A stretch of DNA of 64,000 nt from Acheta domesticus (Eukaryota > Arthropoda > Insecta > Orthoptera > Gryllidae): the NCBI GenBank assembly GCA_031308135.1, contig JAHLJT010000631.1:261782925-261846924 (forward strand). The letters run 5' to 3'. This document shows positions 45,346-56,089 of this stretch, in pieces (the stretch's first letter is position 1; each line of letters starts with the position of its first letter). The translations under genes were made by a program, and so were the position numbers. The notes under the pieces were generated by a model. It worked only from the letters and a program-made list of their open reading frames with translations. It had not been told where the DNA came from and ran no database searches.

Positions 45346-47560
45346 ACTAGTCGGAGGTTCCTTGGCGTTGGGTGAAGAACAAAAAAGGCAAAAACAAAAA
45401 AAATACGTTGTAAAATTTAATGAAGAGTTCAGAAGAGGAATTTTACAAAAAGGCACGTCGATGTGGTTTTGGCAGGCATCCCAGTGATGTGTAGGTCGGT
45501 AATTCCGGATCTGAATGTTACTAAGTGAAAATATAAATTTGTTCAAGTTGTATCATCTCGTAAGGAAAAGACAATTGAGGTATTGGTTGCTTGCCACCAC
45601 AAACTTGCGTCCATACGCAAGTTTGTTACAGAGAGACTGGCTCGGATTCGTAAGAAATGGATCCCTGAATGTAGGTTGAGATATTTTAAGTAATATATTG
45701 GTTTCAATACCCAAATAATAGTGTCTTCAAGAGATTAGAAGATTGTCTAAATCTTGGGAAAGGGAATTAAGAACATTCGGCGATTCTAGAATACGGAACA
45801 AGCTGTCCATGAAAGCGGAGCAGGTAATAGTTTGCCGATTGATTATGATAAGCCGAATTTAGGTATAATATATTTCCATTGTATTTTAACATAAAGTGTT
45901 TTATTTCAAATTACTTCAAGAGAGGCGAATCGTCAGCAACGTTGGCTAAGTGAAAAATAGCGGCTGAATTCGTTGGAGATACGATCGCGGATAGGGTTCC
46001 ATACCCTGTTGCGGGACATAAGTTCATTAGACACGTTACAGTGAATAATACTTCTGATATGCACGTGAAACCAATAAATGATTCATTTTGTACGTCGTGG
46101 ATTAACTGTTCTCTTTAATCCAATAGTCTTGAAATGATGAATCTACGAGTCGTTTCCCAAATGTATTTCGCTAAGGCACTTTGAATGACACTCATGATTT
46201 ACGGACAGCCATTGCCAAAGAACAGTCAGCTCACGCTAGCCACTCCGGGCTGTGGTTGCTTTCTCCCTTACGAGGACCTTAAAGTCTTACGGACCAAGCT
46301 TCAGAATCTGTTAATAAATAGCTTAGAGAATGAAGAAGAGTCACATTTTAACAACAATTTGGAATGCTAGGAACCAAATACTAGGCATATACTTGTAACA
46401 AATTGAAAAGTTTAGTAGGAATGGATAATGGAATTACTCTATTTTCTACGTACTTTTGTGAGATCTTATTCTCGGCGTTAATATTAAAACCAATAAAAGT
46501 AACTGATTGACAGAGAAAGTAAGTATCTCTTGTTTTGACTTTAAGAGAACAATTTACCAATCATCAAATGAAAATTTGCAAACAAAATTCAGATACAAAA
46601 ATCACTCCTTTGTAAAGGATGGTTTGTTTTTGCTTTCTTGATAAAAAAATTAGCAAATATATAATTACCTTTTTACTCTTGGAACAAATACCGCAAAATT
46701 ATTATGAATATTTATAGATATGACATGGCATCCGAGTTATGCTTGATTTTTACAAATTTTGACGTGCTGAGCATAAAAGGCTCGCCATTAGTATAATAAG
46801 CATAATTTAACTGCTCGAAACGATGAAAGATATATGGTCATTTTCAAGCCTGTAACGTTTCAAAGCAGAATGCTAATGTGAATTGCTCATTGAAACGGCC
46901 AAGTCGAGATCTGCACCCTACTGTCTTGAACGTACTGTCACGTGTCCATAAATAAAACAGAAAAGCACATTTGAGGACAGGGCTTTCGCCTCACAGCTTT
47001 ATTTATGTGTGGGTGCTTCAAACACTGCCAACATTTTGGAAAGCGGCAGGCACATAACAGGTTCTTCTTACAGCTACTTTTTTATTGTGACCAACATCAA
47101 GTTTGTTCAATTGGGATAATCTCAATATTTTAATTTAATTTTGAATTTGAGGGTAGATATGTTATGTACATATGATTCATAAAATATTATAAAAAATCAT
47201 TCTGAATCAAATTCCGTAATGCATTTAGTACATCTTTCAAGGGGCTCTTTGACTTGGCTTTTACATGGAATGAAATGTTTTCAAGAAATTCATGTGTCTA
47301 CCTCTTAAACATTCAGAAATTGAAAAATGTGTTGAGATAACATAATTTCTGGTACAGTTTTTTATATTATCAATATGTATTCTTGATTCCAATGAATTTC
47401 AGTTCCTCCACTGATTGAATTTATTATGTAGGTGTGTTACAGTCCGATCCTATTAGGCTTAATCCAATTTTCGAATACTCGATATACCTGATCAGTTTTA
47501 TCCAATCCTTTTCGAAATATACGGCCAGATGTCCTCTCGTGCCCACCAGTAGCTCACAAA
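45346..47560. other. AT-rich sequence with one short perfect hairpin
   Basis: Mostly AT-rich. A perfect 12-bp stem with a 4-base loop (ACAAACTTGCGT CCAT ACGCAAGTTTGT) is at 45599-45626. Small ORFs (61-69 codons) have no motif. Confidence 0.5.
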
Positions 47561-47639
47561 ATCCATCGGGGGGCCAATGAGTGGTCGTGGGTGCTTTTCA
47601 CCGTCTACAAAAACATGAAACTAATTCCAAAACGCACAA

Positions 47640-48110
47640 TGCCCCCAAATGAGAAACGCATTTTCTCCCCTGGCATGTGCGCGTGGCGCGTTCCACAGCG
47701 CCACGCCGCGCCGCGCCGCTGGCGCGTGGAAAAGCGACGGGAGCGCCTCTGGTGGCGTCTTTGCTGACGCGTCGCGACAGTCGACAGTCGCCATTTGTCG
47801 CGTCCGCAAAACAACGCCAGGCGCTCGCATTAGCGCGGCGCGGCGGGGCAATGGCTGCGCGGCGTGAAAGCGCGGGGGCCGCGGGTTCGGGCCAGGCCGG
47901 GTCTTTGTGGCGCCGGGCCGCGCCCGCGAGTTTTGCGAGCCTCTCTCTAATGGCGCGCGTGGGCCGGCCTCCCTCCCCTCTCCCCCTCTGCCCCCTCCAC
48001 CGGCGAGTTCCAATGACCGGCGGTGCGGGAGGAAATTAGCGACAGGCGGGGAAAAAGAGCGCAGGTGACTGCCATCGACGGCGAGGGCTGTATCCATTAG
48101 CGGGGTTTTC
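47640..48110. other. CpG island with repeated ATTAGCG/TAATGGCG motifs
   Basis: CpG-dense. AT cores embedded in GC sequence recur: CTCGCATTAGCGCGGCG, CTCTAATGGCGCGCGTGG, GGAAATTAGCGACAGG and ATCCATTAGCGGGG. Also ACAGTCGACAGTCGCC. No coding signature; possible developmental enhancer or promoter-type island by composition only. Confidence 0.5.
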
Positions 48111-48158
48111 TCTGCTTCCTCTGCTGGTTCCAGATGGTCTAGTTACGTCCCTCCCGGA

Positions 48159-48260
48159 AGCAAGTACATTTTTGCTTATTAGTCTTGCGTTTTTTTATTT
48201 TACCTTTTGCTTAAGCAAGTTCATTTTTGCTTATAGTCTTGACTTTTTTGCCTTTTTATT
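48159..48260. repeat. Short tandem direct repeat (about 55 bp spacing)
   Basis: AGCAAGTACATTTTTGCTTA at 48159 and AGCAAGTTCATTTTTGCTTA at 48214, each followed by a TAGTCTTG-plus-T-run segment. Two copies only. Confidence 0.7.
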
Positions 48261-48830
48261 GTAGACTACGCAAGATTCACAACTCTTAGGATATTTTTTT
48301 TCATTTAATGCCACCAGATCACCTTGCAAAGGATTATAATGCGTCCGTTTCATCTGACAATTATATCACACCTTTAATGTTGAATAAGTGTACATTTTGT
48401 TTCTCCCTGCCAGGAAATGTTTCGGTCATATTTTCTGCCAATTAGGACTTTACTTTATTTATGAAAGGAACGAGGAAAGTGAGAATATGGCCAAATTTGG
48501 TATCAAGTTTAATGTTAGCTAATCAATAGTCTTACAATCTGTAATAAAGATAATCGAATCAATAATCCGCGACAAACCAGAAGGAAAATAGCTGAAAACT
48601 ATCTTTGGTATTCAGAAAAACGTTAATGAAACGTAAATAAACTTAAAAAACAATTTTTTGAATTACAAAAAGTTTCTCAATACTAATTTTTTCTAGCTTC
48701 ATTTCTTTCCCTCTACAATAATACTACTTTCAAAGCAAAACATACAAAAATAATTTCTGTCGTCGGTTCTGAATCTAGCAGGTTAGTTCAGTAAGACCTC
48801 TGCAAAGAATATCAAAACTCCAAAGTTTCA
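48261..48830. other. AT-rich sequence, nothing recognised
   Basis: AT-rich spacer without motif. Confidence 0.45.
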
Positions 48831-48834
48831 GCGG

Positions 48835-48882
48835 ACGAGGCTGTTGGAGGTCCATTGGAGGTCAGCGATGAGGCGCGGTCCA

Positions 48883-48933
<51 letters not shown>

Positions 48934-49130
48934 TGCGGTGTGCGGGCGAGCGAGCGCGGACGTTCGCTGCTAAGGGCCGATCTCGAAGGCGACCCCGCCC
49001 CCGCCCCCACCCCCTGGCCACTCGCAGTTGCGCGCTTCACGTGTTTGCCAAATTGGGCACAACGCGGGTCACCCTTCGTCTGCACGAAGGCACACGAGGC
49101 TCTCGAGAGACGCGAGGCCCGCCTTCTTAC
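48835..49130. other. GC island containing a (GGGCGGT)n microsatellite
   Basis: 48882-48945 holds about nine GGGCGGT/GTGCGGT heptamers. The rest is CpG-rich with a CCCCGCCCCCGCCCCCACCC stretch at 48991. Overlapping ORFs on both strands are compositional. Confidence 0.7.
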
Positions 49131-49149
49131 TCCTGTCATTTTCTCCGCA

Positions 49150-50015
49150 ATGAGCCTAATCATCTGAACCAATCGAAGACGCTACTTACGATATCGATGC
49201 CTTGTTTGACTTTTAACCTACTAAGTTGAATTTAGAAGAGGAATATTTTTTTGAATTTTCGAAAGAATGTGAATATTAGCAACTTTGATGAGACTTAGTT
49301 GTCACTACTGGTTAAAAAGTGTTAAAATAAAATAATGAAAGACCGCCCCATTTTGGTGAAAAAAACGAAAAGTAGGCGCTGTTGGTTATGATTTCGAAGA
49401 ACTGAATTTCATAATTAATGGCTAGTGACGTTAGGTGTGTTTCAGAGATGTCGCACTATTCCCATTTCAGGTGTAATACAAAATAATAATTATTTACTTT
49501 TCTGTCTATACATTTTCCAATTTTATCAGTTACTGATTTATATGATGGATTATCGAGTATTTTTTTCAAAATTAAGGTATTTATCGTATTAACTGTTAAT
49601 TTTAACTTCTGTCTTTCTTGATTTTGTAATGTCCTTCTCAACGTCTCTCTATCTACTTCCTTTCATATCATTATATGATACCATATTGAGATCTCCAAAC
49701 TTTTATCAAGGTGTGTTCCGTTGTGAATTTGTGTATATTAATATTATGTAATTCTTCTGTTTATATGAGTATCTGACCATTGTTTAAAATATTATTTGTT
49801 TTGACATTTAAGCCCGAACATGGAAATAATTATTTTTCGAAACGTTGCTGTTACTATTATGTATCACATGTAATATATTGGTATAAAACAATTATCCTAA
49901 AAATTTTTCTGTTTTTAAAATAAAGGACCGAATACATTCTGATAATACAAAATAAACGTGCCTGAATAAAATGATGTGCATGCGTTCCTCTTTAATTGTC
50001 TCAAAAGTGGGAAAC
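49150..50015. other. AT-rich sequence, nothing firm
   Basis: AT-rich. The phrase CCCGAACATGGAAATA... TTTTCGAAACGTTGCTG at 49811-49853 recalls the non-coding tail of Penelope-like elements, but no reverse transcriptase or GIY-YIG sequence is seen. Confidence 0.35.
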
Positions 50016-50019
50016 TGCG

Positions 50020-50112
50020 TGGTGGAGAAGGTGGCTGGGAGGGGGGCGTGGCCGGATGGCCCGCGAGGGAGGGGAAGGGAGGGGGAGGGTGGGGCTTCCC
50101 CCGGAAGGGCCT

Positions 50113-50149
<37 letters not shown>

Positions 50150-50185
50150 GGGGCAGATGCGCGCTATCTGGCTGATAGATTGACT
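50020..50185. other. GC island with (GGC)n repeat and TATCTGGC motif
   Basis: Purine-rich G blocks (GGGGGGCGTGG, GGGAGGGGAAGG) lead into 11-12 perfect GGC triplets at 50112-50147. CGCTATCTGGCTGATAG follows. No coding support: the triplet repeat is open in all frames. Confidence 0.6.
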
Positions 50186-50189
50186 GGCT

Positions 50190-51055
50190 GATGCGGCTGA
50201 TCGATGTGTTTTCAGGGGCCCGTGTTATTGCACTTCTTTCATGGAATACTCTGCCACTCTGAGCAGGTAAAACGGGGGAGTCGATTAATTTATAACCCAG
50301 CGATGAACTTCTGGTAAATGAAGTTTCATCTTGGCTCAAGCAGGTATTCTGATCTGTCATGGAAGCTTCCATATCCATTGAAGAATATTATATGTGCTGC
50401 TTAAAGTAATGATCATAACTACCAAAACGAAATTAGAATGTGGAGTAAGGGTTTTAATCCATTTATCAAAGTAAAAACGTGAACGTTATTGGAAGTGACA
50501 GGTTACGTTTTCAGTGAAACATGTACTTCAATACGATTTTTTGCTATATCTTATCTCCCAAAGTATGACTGAACATTTCACGACTTTTGACAATCAATAC
50601 ACAACACTGTTGAACACTTCATTTCTATCGTGGCTCAATGACAAATAGTAGGAAATGGTGTGGCATTTGATTTCAATGACAAATGTTTTTGTATTTTTGA
50701 AATCTATTTTATTGTAAATATAATTCCTTAGTCAGGTGTTCTTAATTTAGATCGCACTTTAAATGCCGTTTGGGTCAGAAGGGTTTAGAATCGCTATGGT
50801 ATTTAAACTAAAATAATATACAATGTCATATTTCCAATAATTGACAAGACGTCAAATATAGTGCATTATCTTTATATTTAAATCAAAATGAATATTTATT
50901 CTGTTCGTGCACAACATACTATTTAGGTTCTGTACGTGAGTATGCTGCACCTAAAATACATTTCAAGTAAAGCCAAACCGGAATAATTCCATTCGAAAAA
51001 GAAACATTCTTTGGAATAAGCGTATGAGTCGTAACAACATGAAATTGGCCTCTCC
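50190..51055. other. AT-rich sequence, nothing recognised
   Basis: AT-rich spacer without motif. Confidence 0.45.
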
Positions 51056-51059
51056 TGCA

Positions 51060-51270
51060 AATGACGTTTGATCGAGATCTATTGGCGGGGCCTTTTTAAC
51101 TCGAATATCTGGCTGCCTCTCAGGGAGTGCTTTGAGAGTCGAGAAGGGCCGTCCTCCCCTGGGGCCACGTGGGCCGCGCAAATGCATTTCGCCCTCTTCC
51201 TGAGCACGTTCATTACGCGCCCAGAGGCATCGACGCCACTCAGGGCACAACGCGCGAGAGGTTCTAGGTA
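51060..51270. other. Compact GC island with varied motifs
   Basis: Not repetitive. Contains GAATATCTGGCTGCC, CCTGGGGCCACGTGGGCC (E-box CACGTG), GCAAATGCATTTCGCCC (POU-like) and GTTCATTACGCGCCC. Its mixed motif content is more like a regulatory element than decayed repeat. The minus-strand ORF of 95 codons has no motif. SINE copy 7 lies about 100 bp downstream. Confidence 0.45.
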
Positions 51271-51364
51271 GCGTCCTTTGAGGGGTTAACTATCGATGTG
51301 GCGATGCTGACGTCTAGGCTGGAATAATTCAGTTGCGATACAACTGACATAATACTGCGAAACA

Positions 51365-51770
51365 ACTGACGTTGGCAGGAGAATTCTAGTGGCCGGCCAC
51401 TCTGAACGGTAGTTTTACGTGGTTTCTCCGGTCAACAGCAGGCGAATGCCGGAGCAGTACCCTGAGAAACGGGCCGCCTCTTTCTTCCGTGTCTTATCCT
51501 CACCTTTTCCTCACATACTCTTACGCTTATATGCACTACACTGCTACACATGTATGGAACTTAGTGTTAGAGGTTGTTCTAACTGGGGCGGTGCGTCGCT
51601 TTTTGGAGATACCTGGGTGAAGAAAACCCACTAGCCGATGTGCAGACGGCGCCGAATCTCACCATCCCACGGAGGAAGTTCACCGCCAACGTCACATGAT
51701 AAAAACATCCACTATACTTATGGGACTAATGACCGTAGCAATTGACGCACCAGGAATCACTAATTATCTT
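51365..51770 (+). mobile_element. SINE family A, copy 7 (head lost)
   Basis: Begins within the body: GGCAGGAGAATTCTAGTGGC, TGGTTTCTCCGGTCAACAGC, AGGCGAATGCCGGAGCAGTA and AACGGGCCGCC. A deletion in the GGGAGACC region follows, then CTGGGGCGGTGCGTCGC, CCCACTAGCCGATGTGC, the tail TTATGGGACTAATGACCG, and GACGCACCAGGAATCACTAA. Its 5' side faces the GC island at 51.06-51.27 kb. Confidence 0.82.
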
Positions 51771-51774
51771 TGTT

Positions 51775-52035
51775 TCCTCGGGGCTTTTTCCACCTCCAGA
51801 AGATGTCGATCCGCGCCGGGAACCCATTATGTCCCTCATGGAGACACATATACGAACCTTTACACTACCATTCAACACTTGGTGGGCTTCTCGAGCTGCG
51901 GGCAGCAGACTCACAAGGCTTCCGCGATAACACACGTACATGAAAGACAAGAAACAAACAACCATGCCCATGGCCCTTCTGATCGAGGCACTGAGTCGTC
52001 ACACGCTCTAGCCACCTCGGCTCTCCAAATCGGTA
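51775..52035 (-). mobile_element. Third tRNA-derived SINE type (minus strand)
   Basis: Minus-strand start: GGAGAGCCGAGGTGGCTAGA, GCGTGTGACGACTCAGTGCC, TCGATCAGAAGGGCCATGGG. The A-box region (GGTGGCTAGAGCGTGTGAC) is tRNA-like; the B box is degraded. The non-tRNA body continues with GCTGCCCGCAGCTCGAGAAG then CCCACCAAGTGTTGAATGG and GGGTTCCCGGCGCGGATCG. It abuts the 3' end of family A copy 7 in the opposite orientation. Single copy in the window, so membership is inferred from the head only. Confidence 0.5.
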
Positions 52036-52039
52036 GTAA

Positions 52040-52425
52040 TCACTAACCAAAAGTAAGTGAATGCGATTGAGAGGTACACAACTTAGGGGTCTCATGTTTC
52101 TGCTTTTTGTAACTGTTACTCCCTGTGGAATCATCTCAGTAATACCACCTCTAACTTTCCGTCGTTAAATCCCTGTTTAAGATTTATTTGAACTGGAACT
52201 TCACACAGATGTCAGAATTGTGATAAATGAGTGAGGTTCCAAAGATAGTTAATATTGGTGCAGACGGATAGGTGATACATGCAGTTTTGTATCCGAAAAT
52301 CAGGACATCGGTATGAATGGATAAACAGATGCCTGCGTGGATGGATAAAGGTATATGTCACATTCAACTCTTTGACATTGTAGGCTGAAACTGCTGAACT
52401 CAATGGCTCTGCGAACTGGCCCGAG
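52040..52425. other. AT-rich sequence, nothing recognised
   Basis: Spacer without motif. Short GGATAGGTGATAC and ATGGATAAACAGATGCC sections contain GATA-like words. Confidence 0.35.
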
Positions 52426-52429
52426 CAGT

Positions 52430-53115
52430 TCCAGGCGCGCAGCCCAGAAATTCGCTCGCGCGTAGCGTTGCGTTGAGGAGGGGCTGGGCGACACTCGGCG
52501 GCAGAGGAAGTGGCTTCGGGTGGGGTGGGGAGGGGAGGGGGATTGGATGCTTTACACCTCTCAGCTCCGAAACGCATGACATAGGGCAACGGGATCTTTC
52601 GCTTCCCAACCTTCAAATTGGGTGTGTGTGCGCACACACGCAAGACGACGGGAATACTACCGCAAGAAGTGCTTCAGTACATGCATCTTAAGCTATAGAA
52701 AAGATGACGTGTCTTAAGATTTATACATTGCTTGGCCTCCTACACAGATTCACGAAAAAAATCTGCATATTTGTTTGAATAATAAAATATTAACCTAACA
52801 TTTTTTAATCTGTTGCGGGCCGCATGAAACAAGGTCGCCAGTTGTCCATCTCTGATGTAGACGAATGATTGCTGGCGGTGTTTCGTACACGATTGCCACA
52901 CGCCGGACGAGGAAGGCTGCGTGGGAGGGGTGGGGGTCTTCCTGGAACGGCGCTGAGCAGACCGCCGCGTCACCCGGACTATCTCCCTGGCCGCGCTTTA
53001 TCGCGCCCTGTTCCACATTCCGCTAATCCAGGGCGCAGTGGCAGCTGGCGCCCCTTGTCCAGAGATTGTCCCGCCTCAGACGCGCGGGCACGGGGTGGCG
53101 CTGGAAACGCTGGTC
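52430..53115. other. Two small GC islands (52.43-52.56 and 52.86-53.11 kb)
   Basis: The first has a G-rich run, GGGTGGGGTGGGGAGGGGAG. The second is CpG-rich with CCGCGTCACCCGGACTATC and CATTCCGCTAATCCAGGGCG. Between them is AT-rich DNA. ORFs on both strands have no motif. Confidence 0.45.
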
Positions 53116-53119
53116 ATTC

Positions 53120-53460
53120 CTTCCCTTTTCACTTGCTTCCAGAAGAATTTCCTTCTTACTACACAGAATATTATTCTCCAAACTTCTTTTCCCAGAATTT
53201 CAATAATCGCCAATTCGAGAGAAGTTCATGTTTTTATAAATTAACTTAGTAATATTCTATGAAAATATAGAGAAACTCTTTTCTGCGGTAGAACCTTTTT
53301 TATTGAGCACCGTCTCCCATATTATTTCAGTAGTATTCCTTCTCTTTGCGGCTCTCATACACAACTAATCTTTATAAATGAGATCTCTAAAGAAAAGAAC
53401 TTCACGAATATGTGATAAATTGCACTTTGGCTTTAAAAACATGAAGTATTTGTTTAAAAA
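53120..53460. other. AT-rich sequence, nothing recognised
   Basis: AT-rich spacer, no motif. Confidence 0.4.
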
Positions 53461-53464
53461 CATA

Positions 53465-53600
53465 TTTAAATATTTATGTAAAATGCAACCTGCAACACAT
53501 CAGGGTTTTTGAATCTATATCGTTAAATAACTCCCAAAAGAAGCGTTCTAGGCCCTTAAAAACTAAAATGGCCACAAAGAAAAGTTACTCACGCCGCTGG
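53465..53600 (+). mobile_element. Internal fragment of the Helitron-like element
   Basis: Aligns with about 33959-34070 of the 33.8-kb element: AAATATTTATG..AAATGCAACC, GCAACACAT, TTTTGAATCTA(C/T)AT, GTTAA(G/A)TAA and CTTAAAAACTAAAA. It lacks both termini. Confidence 0.72.
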
Positions 53601-53666
53601 ATGAACCACTGCCCTTCACTCGCTGCACAGCTGCTGCTGCTTACACTATTCTCTATCTATTTATAA

Positions 53667-53903
53667 ACTTGGGATTTTATTTCTTGGCGCGTGTGGGCTT
53701 GTCTTCACTACGAAATATGTCACGGTATTTCGCGTCGTTCTGGGTCGTGCCGCTAGCAGTCGCATGATTGCGACTGTATCGAGCAGCGCTAGCGATCATG
53801 CGACTCCTGGCGGCACGACCGAGAACGACGCGATAATTGATATTCCATGAGATATTCCATCGTGAAGACAAGTCCCCATGCGCCAAGAAATAAAAACCCA
53901 AGT
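53667..53903. repeat. 237-bp foldback (long inverted repeat)
   Basis: The left arm starts ACTTGGGATTTTATTTCTTG and the right arm ends CAAGAAATAAAAACCCAAGT. The arms pair through GGCTTGTCTTCAC/GTGAAGACAAGTCC, GCGTCGTTCT/AGAACGACGC, TCGTGCCGC/GCGGCACGA and GTCGCATGAT/ATCATGCGAC, towards an axis near 53785. Arms are about 115 bp with scattered mismatches and little loop. No coding capacity. It is MITE-like; target duplications are unclear (the flanks read TTATAA and ATAGC). Confidence 0.9.
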
Positions 53904-53904
53904 A

Positions 53905-54441
53905 TAGCAGAGCCTCCTTAACTCGATTCCTCTGGGGCCCGGGCCATCCGAGTTACGGAAAATACCAGTTACCCAGAGTATTAAGGAAAAATGATAAAAA
54001 AATGAACGTGGACTTTCCAAACATTTTTAATGAATTTCAAAACCTCTTACCGACACACTTTCACCTGGAAATCACATTGTAAGATCCCATTTTCATTTTG
54101 CACAATATTCTTCGGTACAATCTAGATGGCCCTGAGAATGCCCAGAGGGCCTATGAGGCATTGCCAACGCCACTTTATTCGCTCCGCTCCTTCTTTCCTC
54201 TCTGCAAACAGCCCGGTGCTGGAGGCGTGGGGAGGGGAAGAGAAAGTTTGGCAGGTGGGTGAGGCCAATGAACTCAACGGCTAACAAGTAAATTCGAGTA
54301 ATGTACGTACTGAGAGTAGCGATTTGTTGTCTGTAAAACATATTTTCGTTCACTTCGCCAAACAACACATTTCCCCAAAACTGGTTCATGTTATCTGGTC
54401 GTTCGTGTTAAAGAGGTCCGTGCTAACGAGCTTCTACTGTA
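53905..54441. mobile_element. Pogo/Tigger-like MITE (non-autonomous)
   Basis: The left end CAGAGCCTCCTTAACTCGAT and the right end, read inward on the minus strand, CAGTAGAAGCTCGTTAGCAC are related imperfect terminal repeats. They are of the CAGT(R)GAACCTCG-TTA type typical of pogo/Tigger elements, with TA at both borders. The interior (about 500 bp) has no transposase. The left end starts one or two bases after the foldback ends. The transposase relic at 23.85-24.76 kb is of the matching superfamily, but no specific link is shown. Confidence 0.55.
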
Positions 54442-54599
54442 CTGTTTAGACGTAGTTTCACATCTAACACCCTCAACTTTCTTATATCTTCAACCTCTAG
54501 ACTCGTATTTCGCCAGTGAGTCGCATGGCCTCGTGGCTCTGAGTGAAAGCCTCGAAATGAGTGCCCACATAATCTCTGATGGAGTAATGGGGTTCGAGC

Positions 54600-54785
54600 C
54601 TTCCGTTGTGGGGTTCTCATTCAGACCTTTCCATTTCGCCGCCGCGATTGTCCTTTGCCGCGCGGCCTCTAGAGAGCACCACAGCCGCCCCCGCCCCCCC
54701 ACCTCCTCCGCCCTTGCCGCCACTACCGCCGCCACCGTCCTTGCCGCCGCTGCAGCCGCCAATCCCCAGGTGCCCCATAGTGTGC
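54600..54785. other. GC-rich patch with CCGCC/CTTGCCG triplets
   Basis: CCGCCACTACCGCCGCCACC and CTTGCCGCCGCTGCAGCCGC stretches. Compositional ORFs on both strands. Likely a decayed short repeat. Confidence 0.45.
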
Positions 54786-54789
54786 ACTT

Positions 54790-55230
54790 TTGAGCATCTA
54801 GCTCGTAAACATCAATATCTTGAGAACCATTGTACGTATTTGAATGAAGGAATAATGAAGGCAAAACGAATAATTTGGCAGTAAAAATAAAGCAATGCAC
54901 TTGTGCTAGTTGCACAGTGTAGAATCGTGTAACTTCTTTTATAATTCTCAAAAAGAAATTTCAAAACATTTTATGAAAACGTTATCATGCTTTGTTCAGA
55001 AAAGTTTAATTATGTTCTGCAATCAGATAAATGAAAAATAAAATGTTCACAGTGAAGTACATTTCTTACCCTATAATGTTCACCAAAGATTTGAATGTTC
55101 CTTCATGGGAGACACATCACGAACGAGTGCGCTGTGAAACTGCAGTGAGGGAGAGCATGGACCTTTTCTGAAACGAAAAGATTCGAAGGGATTCCCCGAC
55201 ACTGACGCAAACACAAACATTAAAACCGCC
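54790..55230. other. AT-rich sequence, nothing recognised
   Basis: AT-rich spacer, no motif. Confidence 0.4.
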
Positions 55231-55234
55231 AAAG

Positions 55235-55775
55235 GCGGCTAAGGGCATCAATTAATGTCACTCCAGTGCCTCTCACCGGGAGAGGTTAGAGTCCCAACGA
55301 TGGCAGAATTTTCGTCATTGACTACGTAGCTATGTCGGATTCAGCCAAAGTCTGGAAGAGAATTCTAGAGGCCGGCTGCTCTGATCGGTAGATTTCCGTA
55401 GTTTTTCCGATCAACACCAGGCGTATGACGGATTGGTACTCTAACAAACGGGCCAACGATCACGCCCGATCTTCCCATCCTATTCCTTACCCCTTACTTA
55501 CTCACACTAACATTTACTTGCCCTACACTACCACACATGCCGAGAGACCGGTTGGGAGCAAAGAGCGTGTCCCGGCTGGGGCGGTGCCCCGCAGGTGAGA
55601 GCAACTTAGGTGGGGAAAAGCTCGTTAGCTGACTGTTAATTCGGCGCCGGATCTCCATCCAGCGGGGAAAGATCACTGCCACCTCCCGAGAAAAGAATGT
55701 GCACGACACTTACGGAACTAATGATATCAGCAGATGAGCCACCCGGAATCATATTAATCAATGAACGAACGTTGA
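55235..55775 (+). mobile_element. SINE family A, copy 8 (full-length-like)
   Basis: Head GGCGGCTAAGGGCATCAATT (A-box-like) and GAGGTTAGAGTCCCAACG (B box, mutated). The body has CTGGAAGAGAATTCTAGAGG, CCGGCTGCTCTGATCGG, CCGATCAACACCAGGCG, AACAAACGGGCC, CCGAGAGACCGGTTGGGAGC and GTGTCCCGGCTGGGGCGGTG. The tail is CACTTACGGAACTAATG with GCCACCCGGAATCA. It ends in ATTAATCAATGAACG. Here the GC island lies 3' of the element, unlike most copies. Confidence 0.88.
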
Positions 55776-55864
55776 ACAAACTGTGTTGTCACATGCCGAG
55801 GATATTGAAGAATTCAGTGGACAAATTAAAAACGATTTAGGTTCGGAAAATGATTTTTTACGTG

Positions 55865-56085
55865 CTAGGTGCCAGAAATGACACCGCGCCTGCGAGGTGG
55901 ACGCGAGGGCGGAGCGCGCAGTGTCTTGCGAGCGCTGTCGGGGGCACGTACTCGGCGCGCGAATCCATTTCCTGTTCCCCGGCGCGGGGCGAAATTTATG
56001 TCATGTGGTGGCTGCACCTCGCGTTGTCGTTACCAGCACGAAACACGACCAGAACGCTCGTATGCTTTCTCTGCTCCGCCCTTCA
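55865..56085. other. CpG-rich island
   Basis: CpG-dense (GGACGCGAGGGCGGAGCGCG, CGGCGCGCGAATCC), then CATGTGGTGGCTGCACC. Overlapping ORFs have no motif. Confidence 0.45.
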
Positions 56086-56089
56086 AGTG

